In this document: piece by piece, positions 1 through 14,454 of the stretch | How the letters are laid out: the number at the start of each line of letters is the position of its first letter | Numbering within the stretch: position 1 is the stretch's first letter | Assembly: GCA_021018995.1 (NCBI GenBank) | Contig: CM037593.1 | Location: forward strand, 15,962,088-16,026,087 | Direction of reading: 5' to 3' | DNA: 64,000 nt | Source: Chloranthus sessilifolius | Taxonomy: Eukaryota > Streptophyta > Magnoliopsida > Chloranthales > Chloranthaceae | Notes under the pieces: model-generated | Databases searched by the model: none | The model's input: the letters and a program-made list of their open reading frames with translations, nothing else | Told to the model about the DNA's origin: nothing | Program-made: the position numbers and the translations under genes

Positions 1-900
1 GAACTACCCTATTTCCTCCTTTGTAATTGCTCTAGAATCACTGATGCGGAATCGAAGCATACACATCAAAATCGTGGCCGGATAAAGAGGAGATATCGCA
101 AGAGAAAGTGGACCCGTGAATGGTTTTTAAAAGGCCCGTTAAAGACTTGTGTGCACATTATTTTAGGCGTTTTTATCTAGGTTTAGTTTCCTTTTTTTAT
201 TAGGATTCTTTTAATAAGTGGTTTGTTTGAGGATTAGTTTCCTTATTTGAATTATTTAAAAGTCAGGCACATATATGTGATATGAGACTGTTAATTTCGT
301 CACTTACAGCGCAACTATGGGAAACGTGGTCATAAATCTATCAATATATGTCAGAATTGCGTGATTCTTGTCTTGTTGGAAAGCTACTTCAATAAGCTTT
401 CAAACAAGACTAATTTCACATCAATCGGACATCGTTTGACCCTTCAAAAGTGGTCGTGTAATATAAAAAAGGGGATTAGTGATAAAATTAATTATGACCG
501 TTAGATTAGAAAGTTTTAATGGTTGATTAGGAATTTTATTTTTAGTATTTTTAGGGTTTTTTTTCTTTATAAATACACATTGTAATCTCTTATGAGAATA
601 TTTAATGGATGATTAATAAGATTTATAGGTTTTGCCAATCAAAAAAAAATTATGAATTTTTCTTTGTGTAAATTCTAGAGAACTTGAGATGAGTTTTCAT
701 TAGAAGAACGGTTCTTCTCTCGCGTGCGGTTTAGTGTGAGGCCAACTTTTCTTCACAGGAGTGATTCCTTGAATCTTCTTCTACCCCTATTCTCCTTTTT
801 TATTTTATTTTTAATTGACAAGCGAGAATCCTAACCCCTATCTTGCGAAATTTACGCTATTTTAAGGTTAGTGTGCGATGTTCCTGCATCAATCACCAAG
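1..900 (+). mobile_element. LTR-retroelement-like remnant (unclassified)
   Basis: An AT-rich stretch with a TATA-like CTTTATAAATAC at about 565-580 and a downstream leader of LTR type. No protein domain was read. The orientation and limits are guesses based on similarity in style to plant LTR ends. Confidence 0.3.
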
Positions 901-1097
901 ATCAGAGTCAATATGTCCTTCAAATTTCGGAAAAAGAATCTTAGAATAATTGTTGAAGTTAAAGATTAGATCCTTGACCATGCGAACCCCATCAAAACCA
1001 TGGTAAGATGAGTTTGACTTCACTCTTAGGTTATATTTTCAGATTGTGCTGTAACTAAATTTCTATCCCTGTCCTCTCTAAATTTTAACACTTTCCA

Positions 1098-1175
1098 GGC
1101 ATTTAAGGAGATTGAAGACATCTTTTTGAGGTTTGGAAGAACTCATCTCAGGCCCATAAGCTTAGAATATTGAGG
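1098..1175 (+). other. Exon-like segment of unknown origin
   Basis: A segment bounded by TTTCCAG and GTAAGT on the plus strand. One frame reads AFKEIEDIFLRFGRTHLRPI but ends in a stop just before the donor. No family was recognised; it may be a non-coding exon of an unseen transcript or chance. Confidence 0.2.
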
Positions 1176-1555
1176 TAAGTCTTACAGAGATTTCTATTTT
1201 ACTCCAAATTCTGTCCTAGACCTAAAGAGAGGGATTCTAACTTTCTGTATTTAGTGTTTTAGGTCTCACTGAAAACGATCCCAACATCAAATTGGGCCAA
1301 AATAGAAGTGGCACCTGCTCAAGTTCTCTCATGGGGTGAGATTTACTTTATCTCACATCCAAACTGTCCCTAATTCCTCATCCTTAACTCAATGAAAAAA
1401 AAGGGTTCCATTACAAAAAATCATATCATACTAACATTTCTCAAAAAGAAACTTGTAAAATATAGAGAGAACAATGAAAGAATTTGTAGATTACAAAGAA
1501 AAAGCTCAAGCATGAGCTAGCAATAGTGAACATGCAACTAATTAATATGGCGTAC

Positions 1556-1810
1556 CATGGCAAAATACGGATACGGGTTTAATACGGCGAGCGAAAAAGT
1601 CTGAAAAAAATGACAAGATACGGAAAAAATAGAAAGCTCAAAAAACAAAGTCTGGAATAAAATGTTTAATAAGTTTTAAGTTTAAGTTTTACTGTATTTA
1701 AAAAAAGTTTTAAAATAGTTACTTTAAATACGATAAAATACGGGAATAAAACGTTTAATATGGGTATTATGTTCATATTTTTTGAAAAAAGGCCGTATTT
1801 TGTCACTATG
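1556..1810. mobile_element. ATACGG-family MITE (hAT-like), copy 1
   Basis: Ends are CATGGCAAAATACGG and CCGTATTTTGTCACTATG, a terminal inverted repeat shared with the copies at 7670 and 19219. The interior is A/T-rich with repeated AATACG words. Flanking 8-mers do not match, so no duplication is visible here. Confidence 0.6.
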
Positions 1811-1944
1811 ATCCACAACATAAGGAAACACAAAATAAAATTTTGACGATAAAAAGAATTATAGTGCAAGCAATTTCAATAGTTAGTGAAGAAGAAAATT
1901 TTGCAATCTAAAATTAAATAATAATAATAATGAACATCCATTAC

Positions 1945-2065
1945 CATTAGGAATATCATTTACAAGAGGAAGCTCATCACTTTCATCTATGTCACCATTT
2001 GTTTCCCGTTCTGCTATCAGAAACTCTATTGCAGCATCAACGTCACTCCCAAGTTCTTGTAAAAC
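1945..2065 (-). CDS. OTU7: OTU7 exon 8 (end of UBA segment; 3' border uncertain)
   Basis: Begins [19 protein letters not shown] after acceptor GAGGCAG and runs through an acidic stretch ([17 protein letters not shown]). A GTAATG donor after AAT-G at 1945 is the likely end; without it the frame runs to a stop at 1883 with a Leu-rich non-family tail. The rest of the protein, including the expected SEC-C motif, is not in view. Confidence 0.8.
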
Positions 2066-5000
2066 CTGCCTCAGGATCCATGCAACAATCATTATCAAAT
2101 TGAAGTGCTTCTATCAATAAAAAAATATATATCTTGTTCTTTTCAAAAGGATTTCGCGAAAGATAATGAAAGAGAGGATTTTCAAACCTGTTCTACTTTC
2201 TCAGCATTTTCATATCCGAATCCAATCATGACCAACTTAACTGATTTCATATCAGTGATGTTTTTTTTATATTGATCTTTAGAATTGGTTACTCCGACTC
2301 TTTCTACTTGGGCTGTAGCAGATAGATCACCATCCGCCTTTGACGAGAGTAATAATAGAAGTTGGTATGAGAGTTCAACCAATTTTCAACTAGTAAAGTT
2401 AAACATATAGCAACTCAACCTCAAAGCTATTACGTAGGTAAGATTTTCTAAAAATACAAACCTTAATTACGATTAGCTTAGCTGGCCCATCGCAAGAATC
2501 TTCTTTTAATCGTACACTATTGTAATGTTCCTCATCATGATATGATCTGCAACAGTAATTGTTCGATGAAACACTAAAATTTGATATCAAATTTTACAAT
2601 TAGCAACTAGCACAATATATGCAGCAACATCAAGAAGGCAGCTATCAAGGAACTATAATACAAAGGGCCTGACTCTCCTGACCATCATTTAAACACCAAA
2701 ATGATGTTTAAATGATCATACACCACCAATGGTTTAAGATATGGGTGATCCGTACCATCAAAGTGATAGATCATTCCTCTTTTAATGCATTGAAGTGCAA
2801 CAGCCCCGAAAATAGTGTTTTGGGAGATTTAAACCATCTGATCTGTGGATTTTAATAACAAACATTGTTTTCAGTTTTAATGGGTGATATTAAAGATCAT
2901 CAATCGGATGGTTCACATCCACTTATAGATATGTTTCTTTGGGTTGAGTCATGGACACAGGACACAACCCCAAAATGCTTATGAAATGCTAATTGTTGAA
3001 ATTAAGCTAATTAATTGAACAATAGAACCCGAATTATGGCAATACATTGGTTTCGCGGATTTCCTCCTACGTAACCATGTTAGGTTCGATTGGGGTCCAA
3101 TCCAGCGCGCAGGGTCCATTAGATTTGCGGAATGTGCGATGCTAGAGATAGAACTCTAGCATTCTCTAGGTTGAGCGTTCACTCGGCATTCAATGGGGAA
3201 TCATGTGGTTCCTTGCTAGGGCTTGAAACAATCGCTCAATTGGTCGCAAATTGAGCAAACCTCGAGCACAACAATGGTTGTGGATCGATGGGTTCAGATT
3301 GGAATCAATCCACAAGGATGGGTATCAAGGCTAGCCCAAGAGGCAGGGTTTTGGTGAATCAAGCAATCAAACTATAAGGAGTAATTGCAAGAAATTAGCA
3401 AGAAATTAGAAAAAGGATAAAAGAGAAGATCAAAGAAAATGCATGGGCATCACACCTATCGCATCACACCAAATCCACATGAGGAAGAAGACTCACTCGC
3501 CATTATCTCAAGCTCCAAAATGCAATGCACTTTCATTAATTAACCAACAATGCCCCAAATGGCTTACATAAGGACCTTTTATAGTAGGTGCTAAAAGAAC
3601 AAAACCCTAAAATAGTAAAGTACAATGTTACTGAAATAGAAATCTAAAATGCTTTGAAAAAACAAAAGAAAAAGGAGGAAAATAAAACTAAACTCATTCT
3701 AAGCTTTCGAAACTCTCCTGGGCGAGTTCATTCTCACCTGGGCGAGAACTTAAGTGGTTCTTGCTCCGGCGAGTCCACTCTCGCCCTGGCGAGAATCTAA
3801 ATGTCGCCTGGGGGACTCTGATACTAAGTTTTACTGCCCTCTGGTCGCCCAAGCGACTAACTCCTCTCCCAATCGTCATTTCTGGTTGCTTGGGCGACTC
3901 CAATCTCACCCAGGGGATCCAAATTCAAAGCTGAGCCCTTTCTCTTTACTTCTTGACCTTCCCGGTAGTTGTTCGTTGGGTCTTCCGCTTCTTCTGCCGG
4001 TAAACTCGTTGCGACCCAAATCCAATGTCCATGATGTCGACGTCCCCACTAGTCATCTTCCAATTATAGATTGCCACTTGGACAATTTAGATTGAGCACA
4101 AATGTTCACCACATGGCAAAATGATAGTCACATTCCAATGGTGTGAGATTAAAAGTCTAGCTTTAATGGTATAAGATCATCTAAAGAGTTTTTATGAACA
4201 AAATAGTATAAAACCTGAAGGTTTTTTTTCCCTTCAAGTGAAAAAAATGAAAAAATAAAAAATAAATTGGGCATCCTCACAAATATCGCCAATTAATCAA
4301 CTGAGTTGCAATTTGGCCAATTAATTGGTGATAAAGTCGGGATGACTACAAGTCACCGACTTTTTCCGATTTTTTGAAAAGGTCGGAAACCGGTTATTAT
4401 GAATATAAGTTAGATAGTGTTATTTCACTCCTATAGATCTGTTTTAGATGAATGAGACATATGAGCATAGCATGAGCAGTTGTGGTTGTATTCAAATAAA
4501 AACACCAGCTTTGTTGTAAATAAAGGCACAACATAGCTTATGATGAACCTTTAGTAAGATACAAAACTTTGAGATGCATCATCAGTTCATCACATTGGAG
4601 AAAAAGCTTATAGGCTATACTACTTGGATTTACCCTTTATATGATGATATCATAAATTCATTCCTTCATGGTGGCCTCCAGAATGAAGCTTGCAAGCTAT
4701 ACAATCTAAGCTTTGCCAACCAGTGTTACATAGGCGGCACTGCTACTTTTGAGATTTTTGCCGCTAACACTTGGTGGCACGTGGACACTCCTCAACACAT
4801 CCCAATAATTCTAGATATGTATGAAAATTGAAAATACCACAAAATACCATCAAAATGATTCTTTTTTTGACACGATAAAATGAACCGTCACTTTATTAAA
4901 AAATAATTTTTTTTGAAAAAGGTGTAAAGTTTAGTAACTAATAGAATAAAAAGCTTGGATCCTTGAAAATGATTTGTATAAAATTGTATACATTTAGTGA

Positions 5001-8000
5001 GGTTCATGGCATACATTATGTATCTTGTCATTACATATCTCATTTGACTCTAAGATGTCCCTTTAATTCTTTTTCTATACATCTTCTATATTTTTTAATT
5101 AGTTTTTCTTAATGATGTGCCGCCGTATTGGACTCTTTACAAATTGGCATGCCAAACATCTATGACACCTGGCACCTGTGCCACGTGTCTAGGTAACACT
5201 GTTGCCGGCTTAGAGAACAATGACTTGGTTTTTCACCTCTAAAAGGAAACCTATGGGACATCTAGCAGGCGTCCAAGTCAGATTTGCAAAATTAAGTAAA
5301 GCAATGGAATTTGTACTGCTCCTCAAGGCCCAAGATCACTAGCACTTCATCAAACAATCAAAAGAAGGAATAATCTTGCGCATGCATGTGATTCACAGGT
5401 AATCAATCACTCATGTAAAATTTAATAGTTAATGGATGATCGATAATCAAAGTATTTATTATTGCTAACACGTATCCTAAAGCACTTGAAAGGACACTCA
5501 ACTTTTTGATAAGTTGGGAATATGATAAAACATTTTATAGCTTCGGAGGAAGTGTTAAAGAGCTAATAAGGCTTTGGCAAGTAGATCTTCAAGGAATCTT
5601 GGTCTTACATTTCTTTTTTGTGATCATGTTTCATAATATTCTGTAGCGCATAAAGGATATTGTAGTTTTAAATGTCAAAAATATAAATTAGCGCAATTCA
5701 TATCAAAAGGTCAAGGAAAAAGTTTTTGAGCACATAAGTTTCTATGAAATGCTTTGTACAAAGCTTGATAGATCTCATCGAGCTACTAAGTCACAAAAGG
5801 GGAAGTCATTTGGACAATTGATGGTCTTTTTTTTATATTGGTAAGCATTGGTAAGCATGGGATTTGAACCCCTGACCTCAATGAAAGTATTCAAGTATGC
5901 CCTATAGGAGGCAAAAAATTTAATCTAGAACCTATGAGTCTATGACCAACATTCTAGGATGAATTACCTTTTATTATAAGCTAGACTAATGTCCCTTCGA
6001 AAATGATTGTGCATAATTCTAAGTGAATCTCTAGGAATTATATTAAACAATTTGCAACATACATCAAATGTTAAAGACAGTTATACACAGCTAGATAAAA
6101 ACACTGATTTCAATGAGCTAATAAAAAATCAAAAAGACAAATTTGATGCACGGGGTGTTTGGCATGACGGTAGATTACTTGGGTTTCCTCCCTGTTTGTA
6201 TGTGTAGATGCATTTTGCATCATATATTGTACAGGGGTAAAAATGTTATATGTATCCTTTTATGAGACTTTAATAAAGTAAGGGGCCAATCCTCTCCCAA
6301 AAACTATTTTTCTCTTTCACCTTTATCTACTCCTAAACCCTAACCCTAATCTCTAGTACACGAACCTTTACTCTTCGACGATCCTCGATGCAGAATGGGT
6401 ATTTCAGGAATTAATAAATATGAGACCATCGAGGTGTATTCAATCGTCAAAAAAGGGGATTTTATTGGGTATCGAGAAGCAAAAGAATTTAGGTAGAAAT
6501 ACCAAATGAAAGTCTATTTAAATCACTTATATTTACTAGGTATCAGAGCCAAACCCTTACCGCCACGTCATTATCTGCTGATGTCAATATGACACAAGGC
6601 TGAGGTCAGTCATGGTCAAAAGAATTCACGCTCTAGCTTGAGGGGGAGTGTTGATGTTTGAGTTATATTAGTGTGGGTGTGTTTGTATCATTGTTGGGTG
6701 TGTTTAGCACAATATAAAAACTAGGGAGAACCTAAATCACTCAACCATTTATCCTTATTCCTTGCTTTATTCTTCTTCTCTTTCTTCTTCCTATTCTCCT
6801 TCTCCGCTAACCCTAAACTTTTCATCTAAAATCATATCTACCAAACCAATCATTGCATAACCCTAATAGTATTAACTTCAAGAAAATAGTAAAGTGTTAA
6901 GGAAAAATAAGGTGACTAAGATAGTAAGATTTAGTCAAATTGTAAACTACAAGTACCTTGGAAGAATCAACGCTTGGTTTTGAAGCATATCGTATCAATA
7001 CTGATATGTTAGGCATATGAACGTATCCGAGTATTATTGGTCTTCTGATTCCAAAATTTTACCGAAAACTTAATGTAAGTGATGAAAATCTATTCCAATA
7101 CTTATAGCATATGTCTCGCCCCAAAAATATTTTATAGAAGCAGCCTCAAAAACATGGCATGTGTCGAGCTAATTTTCTAGTTGGTATTTGATCTCGATTG
7201 AGTACACAAGTAACCAAGATGTAACTTACATTTCAAACTCCAAGTAACTAAGTTAAAGGGTCACAATATAGATAAGGTAAAAGCTCTCCACTTACTCGGC
7301 CACCCGCAAAACCCCACTTCCATATACCAATTCGTGTACAAGCAGTGTATTGGTACATTGAAAGTGATCATGCAGCAACAGCAACAATGCTTGATATAAC
7401 TAAAGCAGTCCCGAAGAAGTCAAGAAGCAATGACTTATTGCATCCTCAAATACATAATTATTTTTTGTAAGCAATAGACGGAGAGGCTTTATAGGATTTC
7501 GTAATACTCATTTCATTCAAAAGTTAAGAGTCTCATCTAATCAAACACATTTACAATATGTAACTGATTTTTAACTGGTGATGCAAAACATTTGAGTTTG
7601 CATTGGTTGACATGTGATACACATGTTTACTTCAATTAAGGAATCAAAGCTAGAGGACAAAGTTAGGAGCATCGTGACAGCATACGGTCTATTTTTGAAA
7701 AATACACATATAATACGCGTTTTTTTCCCACAACGCACTAAACATGCATAATACACATGTTCTTTAATAAAACACATATTTTCGTATAATATGCATATTT
7801 GGGGTATTAAAAGCTTTTTTCACATATTAAACATTTTTTCCCGTATTTTACCTTTTTTTAAAAGGACTTTTTAAAAACCTTTTTTTTTTAATATATCTCA
7901 TTTTTCCGATTTATTCCTGTATTTTGCCCCTTTTCCGACTTTCTCACTCACCATATTAAGCCCGTACCCGTATTTTGTCACTTTGGTTGGGAGAATAGAA

Positions 8001-11000
8001 GATAGAGAAAAGCATAGATGGGATTAAAAAACTGATTGCAACCAATCAAGCTCGAAATTTGTTCGAATTATTCAGCAAGTTAGAAAACTTTCAAGTCAAA
8101 TATATACATTGCTGATGAAATTCTCTTCAGCCCTGGTTTAATGTTGCAATTGAAGCTCCAGTGTCTCAGTTATGGGCAGATTAATTTTGGGAACCTATAA
8201 TAAGATGCACACCAACCCCCAACATCACAACAATTTGGGGAATTTCATTACAAAAAAGCAGCATCAATCAGTTCACCTATTGTAGCCCCAAAAAGAGAAA
8301 CTTAATAACTTTCTATCTGATATCTACATAAGATTTGAAGTACTTACAAATGAATCATACGAGCTCCGGGATTACTAAAATTTTGAATGTACCAGCGAGG
8401 AGACATTGTCTGTGTCAAGGGAAGTAATAAACATAACAACAAAATGCAAAGATCAAGTTTATACACACAAAATAGATATATATATATATATATATATATA
8501 TGAAAACATGCACATATGGTTTATGAACATCAATTTCCTACAATATGGATGTATGTATGGATGATTACTAAAGATGCTTGACAAGTAAATAATAAGGAAA
8601 CTAAAAAACAAGATAAATAATAAATAAGTCTTGGTCTATTAGTTAAAATTGATGTGAAGTCAATGCCATAGCTTGCGTTCAAGGATTTAAGGGAGGCATA
8701 AACAATGGGCTACTCTAAATAAATAAATAAATAAATAGACAAATGCAATTGATAATTCAACAACATAGTATCCTTTAGCATGTGAAACATAAATTGTTGA
8801 AAGAAAAACAAACATTACACACAAACATGAGATCTTAATCATATTACTAATTAACTGTCAATCAACCACTGTAAACATCATTCAATTGCTACTTAGGAAT
8901 ACAGACCAACTGCTAACTGAAGGAAAAACTAAATCCATTTTTAACGTAAAAAAATACTCCAAATATCTTCGTTCTGATTACCAAATGTGGAGTTTACATA
9001 GTATTCCCACCATGACTTAAAATCTCGGTTTTTCAAAACATCTTAGACTGTCCTGAGTCTGAGACGTCTCAATGAGATGGTGTGAAATGAAAAACCAACA
9101 CTCAGTCACACAAAGATATGAGATTTTATTAATTAGAGACAAGCAATTATAACCTGACATTAAATAAAAGTTTGATATACTGACCCAACACAACTAGAGT
9201 TTTACAACATTAGGGTTGACTATTCCATATTGTAATAAAGTGTGTCCTTGTGCAGTTGGGTTCTTCACGATTATGGGATAAAGGTTGCAATCCTATGACA
9301 AGTTTTAGAACTTGTAAATTGATTAGAAGTCTGATTTCAAGGAAAAGGTCACCTTAATGATTGCAAAATCCTATGACGTGTAGAATAAATTAGAAGAGTA
9401 AATTTTGATAGCCCAACTTACAAAAAAGGGTATTTTGATAATTTCAAACCACACAAACAACAAAAATATTTCAAAATTTTCAAGCCAGTTCCCAAGAGAT
9501 GGGTCAAGGCAATGAATGATGATCATCATCATCATAGTCCTTCTCAATTTTTGTAACCCAGGGGTATCTATGTTACTGTGTATCTATAAATGAAGGAAAG
9601 ATGAATTTGAAGGTTATAATTTCCTTTTCACACAATTTCTCCTGGCAATTCAGGAGTTGTGTTCAATGTTGTCCTTCTCAATTTTTGTTACCCCAAGGGA
9701 ATCTATGTTACTGTGTATGTATAAATGAAGAAAAGATGAATTTGAAGGTTATAATTTCCTTTTCACACAATTTCTCGTGGCAATCCAGGAGTTGCGTTCA
9801 ATGTTGACAGTCCCCCTTATGAGGGATCATAGATCTACTGCTAAACTGAAATAAAACATTTTCCATCTTCTCTATGATTTTCAATACATTTTGGATCTAG
9901 AGCAATCCATTATAGAAATCTTTGAACCGCACTGACCACTAATCCACAGCCCAATGCTCTATCTTCATTGGAGTCCTGAATCCTACCCTACAAACTAACA
10001 TGTTCCTACTCTCAAAGCCATAAATTATCCCACTCCATCCTAGATGTACTCCCTAAAACCATAGGTCAATCAAATTAAACCATTATATGGAACCACAGAT
10101 CTCCACATTGCAACCACACAAAAACTACATCCATTCCATAAACCCACAGTCATACCTGATAAAAATTTAACAAACCACAGAGTATAATGCAAAACAACAG
10201 CCAGATCCCTTATAATCCTACTCCCAACCTAAAACCATAGAGGCACTACCCACAAACACTCAACATGCACATGGACACAAATTCTAGATGGGAAAAAAAA
10301 ATGTCTCTATTACATGCAGTTCCCAAAACCAACCCTGTGCGAGTAAAAAAGGCCAATTAGTATATAAGTTGCAATCCCAATGACAAACCATGCTGATCCT
10401 CTAAATTGTTCCAGCTTACAAATGGCCACATTTAATATTTTTCATTCAACGGTCACTAAAAAACTCAACAAGTTTTATCCTAGAAGATTCAGATCCTGTC
10501 AGCCACTTACAGCAACAATCTTATTAAATTCATCATTCTCAATGTTTCTCATCCCATTGGAAAAACTGTCTCAAAAGGCCAACTGATATCTGCAAAGATA
10601 TCAAAGTTCCTTGCGTGGCTGAGAAAGATGTTATTCATGAAACGTTACAACAATCACCTAGGCATCAGGCTATGACAAATTTGGTTAATGCTCTTCCGAA
10701 AGGTCATCAAAAATGTTAAACTCCAATCCTGATACCATCAACGATCATATGAAAGGTTAGTCATCTATCAACGTTCTTCATCATAAAGATCCCTTTGACA
10801 AACTTGATGGTATTCAATATAAATATATACCAGTAGAGTGCACGTGCTATGCACGTGAGCATTCTCATGAGAGCAAGAAGAGGTGAGGTGAAAGTGGGCG
10901 AGATTTTTGGGATTGGGTACCTTTATTTTCAATCCAAGATCCATTCTTCTCAAATCAAATTTCACATGCTTATACCATTGACTGCTGGAATCAGACAATC

Positions 11001-13412
11001 AAGGTCGTGTTTCATCCCAATCTTTGACACAATAGATCATGAGCTCATGGGCCTAGCATCAGACGGTCAGATTTTTATTCCACATGCACACGTCTCAAAA
11101 AATGATCAGAGAACCATGTTTGACGTATTTTGTTGTGTTCTACTTTGAATCAAAATTTGACCATTTGATCGCATACCATGATCTCAAGATATACTTCATC
11201 GAAGAATGGAATAAAATATGATCTCTATCGTCTGATTCAAAGAAATCAAACGTTTTAGCATGTAACATCTATTTGAAAAGGAAGAAGTTTGGGTTGTAAA
11301 TGAAGGTACCCAAGATTTGGAAGAGATTTGAGAGGATGTTATCATCTTAGGGTATATTTTCGACTCAATATTTTTCCTTCTCGACCTGAATTTCCCGTGC
11401 TTAACCATTGATTGCTTTGAATCACATGATGAAGATCAGTTTTCGCCCCAATCTTCTGCATAATAGATCTTGAGACTATGGCCCTACCATCGGACGGTCA
11501 GATTTTTATTTCACATGGCACCATCTGAAAAGTAATCCAAGAATGACTTTTAATGTATGTCATGATTGTTTCACTTTTGGGGATGTTTGTCATGTAGAAT
11601 CAAAATTTGACCGTCTGATGGTAGTCCCATGATCTCATCCATTGCGTGAAAAATTAGAGGGAAAATGATTGATATCACTTGATTCAAAGCAGTCGACGGT
11701 TTAAGCATTCAAAAGTTAGGTTGAGAAAGAAGAATCTTGAGTTGTCAATATAGGGACTCATTCTTATGGATTGCTCCTTCTCATTGACCTTCCGCTTCTC
11801 TTTATATTAACAAAAGATAAAAGAAAAAAAAATTCATAATTTCGGCTCACCCGACTACACTTCGGCCTTCTTTCATTATAATAGTATATATATATATTGA
11901 TCGGTAAAAGATAATATATTGAAAACAGCAAGACGCTGAGCGACAATACAAAGACACGACCAAAAAAACAGAGAAAGAAGAAAACAAAAAAATGCTGGCC
12001 CAAAAAGGAAAACCCAGACCCCGCGAGCAGATCAGCTCAACCAGGGTCTCATAACAGATGGTCAACATAATCCCCACCCCCCCCCCCCCTCTCGGCACCC
12101 ATAACCATACAAGGTCTCTAACGGCTTTCATTATCATCCCCATCAGCCTGGTCTATTGGTCAAAAATTCGCAGGTTCCTTTCCCCCATATAGACCATAGC
12201 ACCGCAAAGAACGCAGCCATCCAAAAACCCTTGCAATGATCCTCCACATCAGCAGACTTCCAAATCAACCATTGGCAGTAGGGAGTGGAGGGGGTAACCC
12301 ATGACATACTAAAGGATTTGAACACAATGGACCACAAACCCCTAGCCACGTCACAGTGCATTAACAGATGAGACGCATTTTCCTCGGCCATGTTGCACAT
12401 GGCACACCAGTTCAAGCCGACCATCCCTCTCCTCATGAGCTGGTCATAAGTGAGGATTTTCTCACGAAATAATGTCCACGCAAAGAACCGAATCTTGGGA
12501 GGGATGGGCTCCTTCCACAGACTAGCACCAGTGTACCGAAACAGAGGACGTCTAGTAATCATGCGGTAATAGGACCTAACACTGAAGAAACCGTTGCTGT
12601 TGTGAATCCATAGCATCTGATCCTGCCCATAATGGTTCCGCTTAGCTTCGCAAAGCATCCGCATCAGCTTAGCAAACGCGATCACCTCCTCATCCCATAG
12701 ATTTCGCCTAGTAACAACATCCCACCACCCTCCAAGTCGGAGACAAACTCCTCAATCGTACCAAGCGGATTGACGGAAATGTGATAGATATTTGGAAAGA
12801 TAGCTTTGAGAGGGCGCAAGTTAATCCAAGCATCCTCCCAAAACCGGATTCGTGAACCACAGCCCCAACTAAAACGCAGACCTCTGGCGAAAAGGTCCCA
12901 GGTGTCGCAAATACCTCTCCACCAGTTGGATCCCCCTCTATTCACCACGATATTTTTCCTTCTAAGAAAGTGAGAATATATTAAAAAATAAAAGAATACA
13001 TGAGTAAGAGGGGCATGCCCCAATGTACAAGTGATCTTTCAATTTAGGAGCTTCGGCATAGCCATCACCCCCAAAACTGAAAGGCTAAAAATTGACAAAT
13101 CTGAAATTTGGAAGGCCGAGATAATCTCCTGCATACGCTCTCCTTGCTTGAGTTTGCAACAGGCTTGGACTGCTGTAGAAGCACCTACTTCTTATGCTTA
13201 TGGAGTGATTTGCAAGGGCATCAGCAACTGTGTTAATTTCTCGGAACACGTGTTTAGCAGACCAATGGAGGCGATTCAATATTGAGAAGGCCTTATGAAG
13301 CCAATGAGCAGATTTTCATGGGGTTTCAATTTGCCGATTAGTCAGACAATTGATCAAGGTAACAGAATCTGACTGGATGTGCAAGTTGTAACAGTTGTTA
13401 GGAAGTGAGTTG

Positions 13413-13452
<40 letters not shown>

Positions 13453-14361
13453 CCGGTTTCGTCCTCCATTGGAGGGCGGTCACCGCCCTCCAAGACCCAC
13501 ATGGAGCTCCATGTGGCACCCAAAACACAGTATTGGTGCCACGTGGAGCATTGGAGGATGGTTTAGATCAATTTTATAAAAAGAAATATTATTATATAAA
13601 AAAAGCCAAAGTTTGACTAATTTCGCGGGCAAAATCTAGAGACAAAATACATGGAAGTGATGAGTTTTCCGAAAAAAAATTAACAAATGTGATCTAAGCA
13701 ATGCATCTGTGTTCCACGTGGCATCCAAACAGCGTTTTTAGGTGTCACGCGGAAACCTTGGAGGACAGTGACCGACTGACCGTCATCCATGGGAGGACAG
13801 ACACATTTTCCATCTATATATAGGTTAAGGAGTCCCTGGGTCAGCAATGCAGCGTTTGAACGCTGCATCGCTGCCTAGCTCCATGCCACGTGTGATTTTT
13901 TAAAAAAATTGTTTTGGCCTTAAAAAACAGAGTCAAACATTGAATTTTTTCCAACTTAGACCACCATTTGAATGGAGGATAAGATGGTTATATATATGGG
14001 TTCGAACGCATGGCCTGAACCTTGTGTTCGATCCCCATATCACATGTCACGTGGCATGTGATCACGAGTTACACCCATCCTCTAAGGGTTCACCTACCCA
14101 CTTAAGTCTCAGAAAAAAATAAATAAATAAATAAATTGTAATATTTTGCCCTTCAAATCACAAGTCAAAGTTTTCAATCCGCCACCACCTGAACCAAGTC
14201 ATTGAAATTTTGCAACCCAGACCAACTTTTCAATGGTGGATAAATATCCTTTTTAATTTATTTATTTTTATGGTACATGATCAACCTTGGGCAAGTTGTT
14301 GTGGCAGCTAGCTGATTCGAACAAGCAGATGAATTGTGGGTTTGAACACATATCCAGGGCC

Positions 14362-14454
<93 letters not shown>

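Noticed and set aside
3694-4095. Overlapping ORFs of 71 and 113 codons on both strands
   Set aside because: They run through the CTCGCC/GGGCGAG hairpin array; composition is repeat-driven and no family is recognisable.
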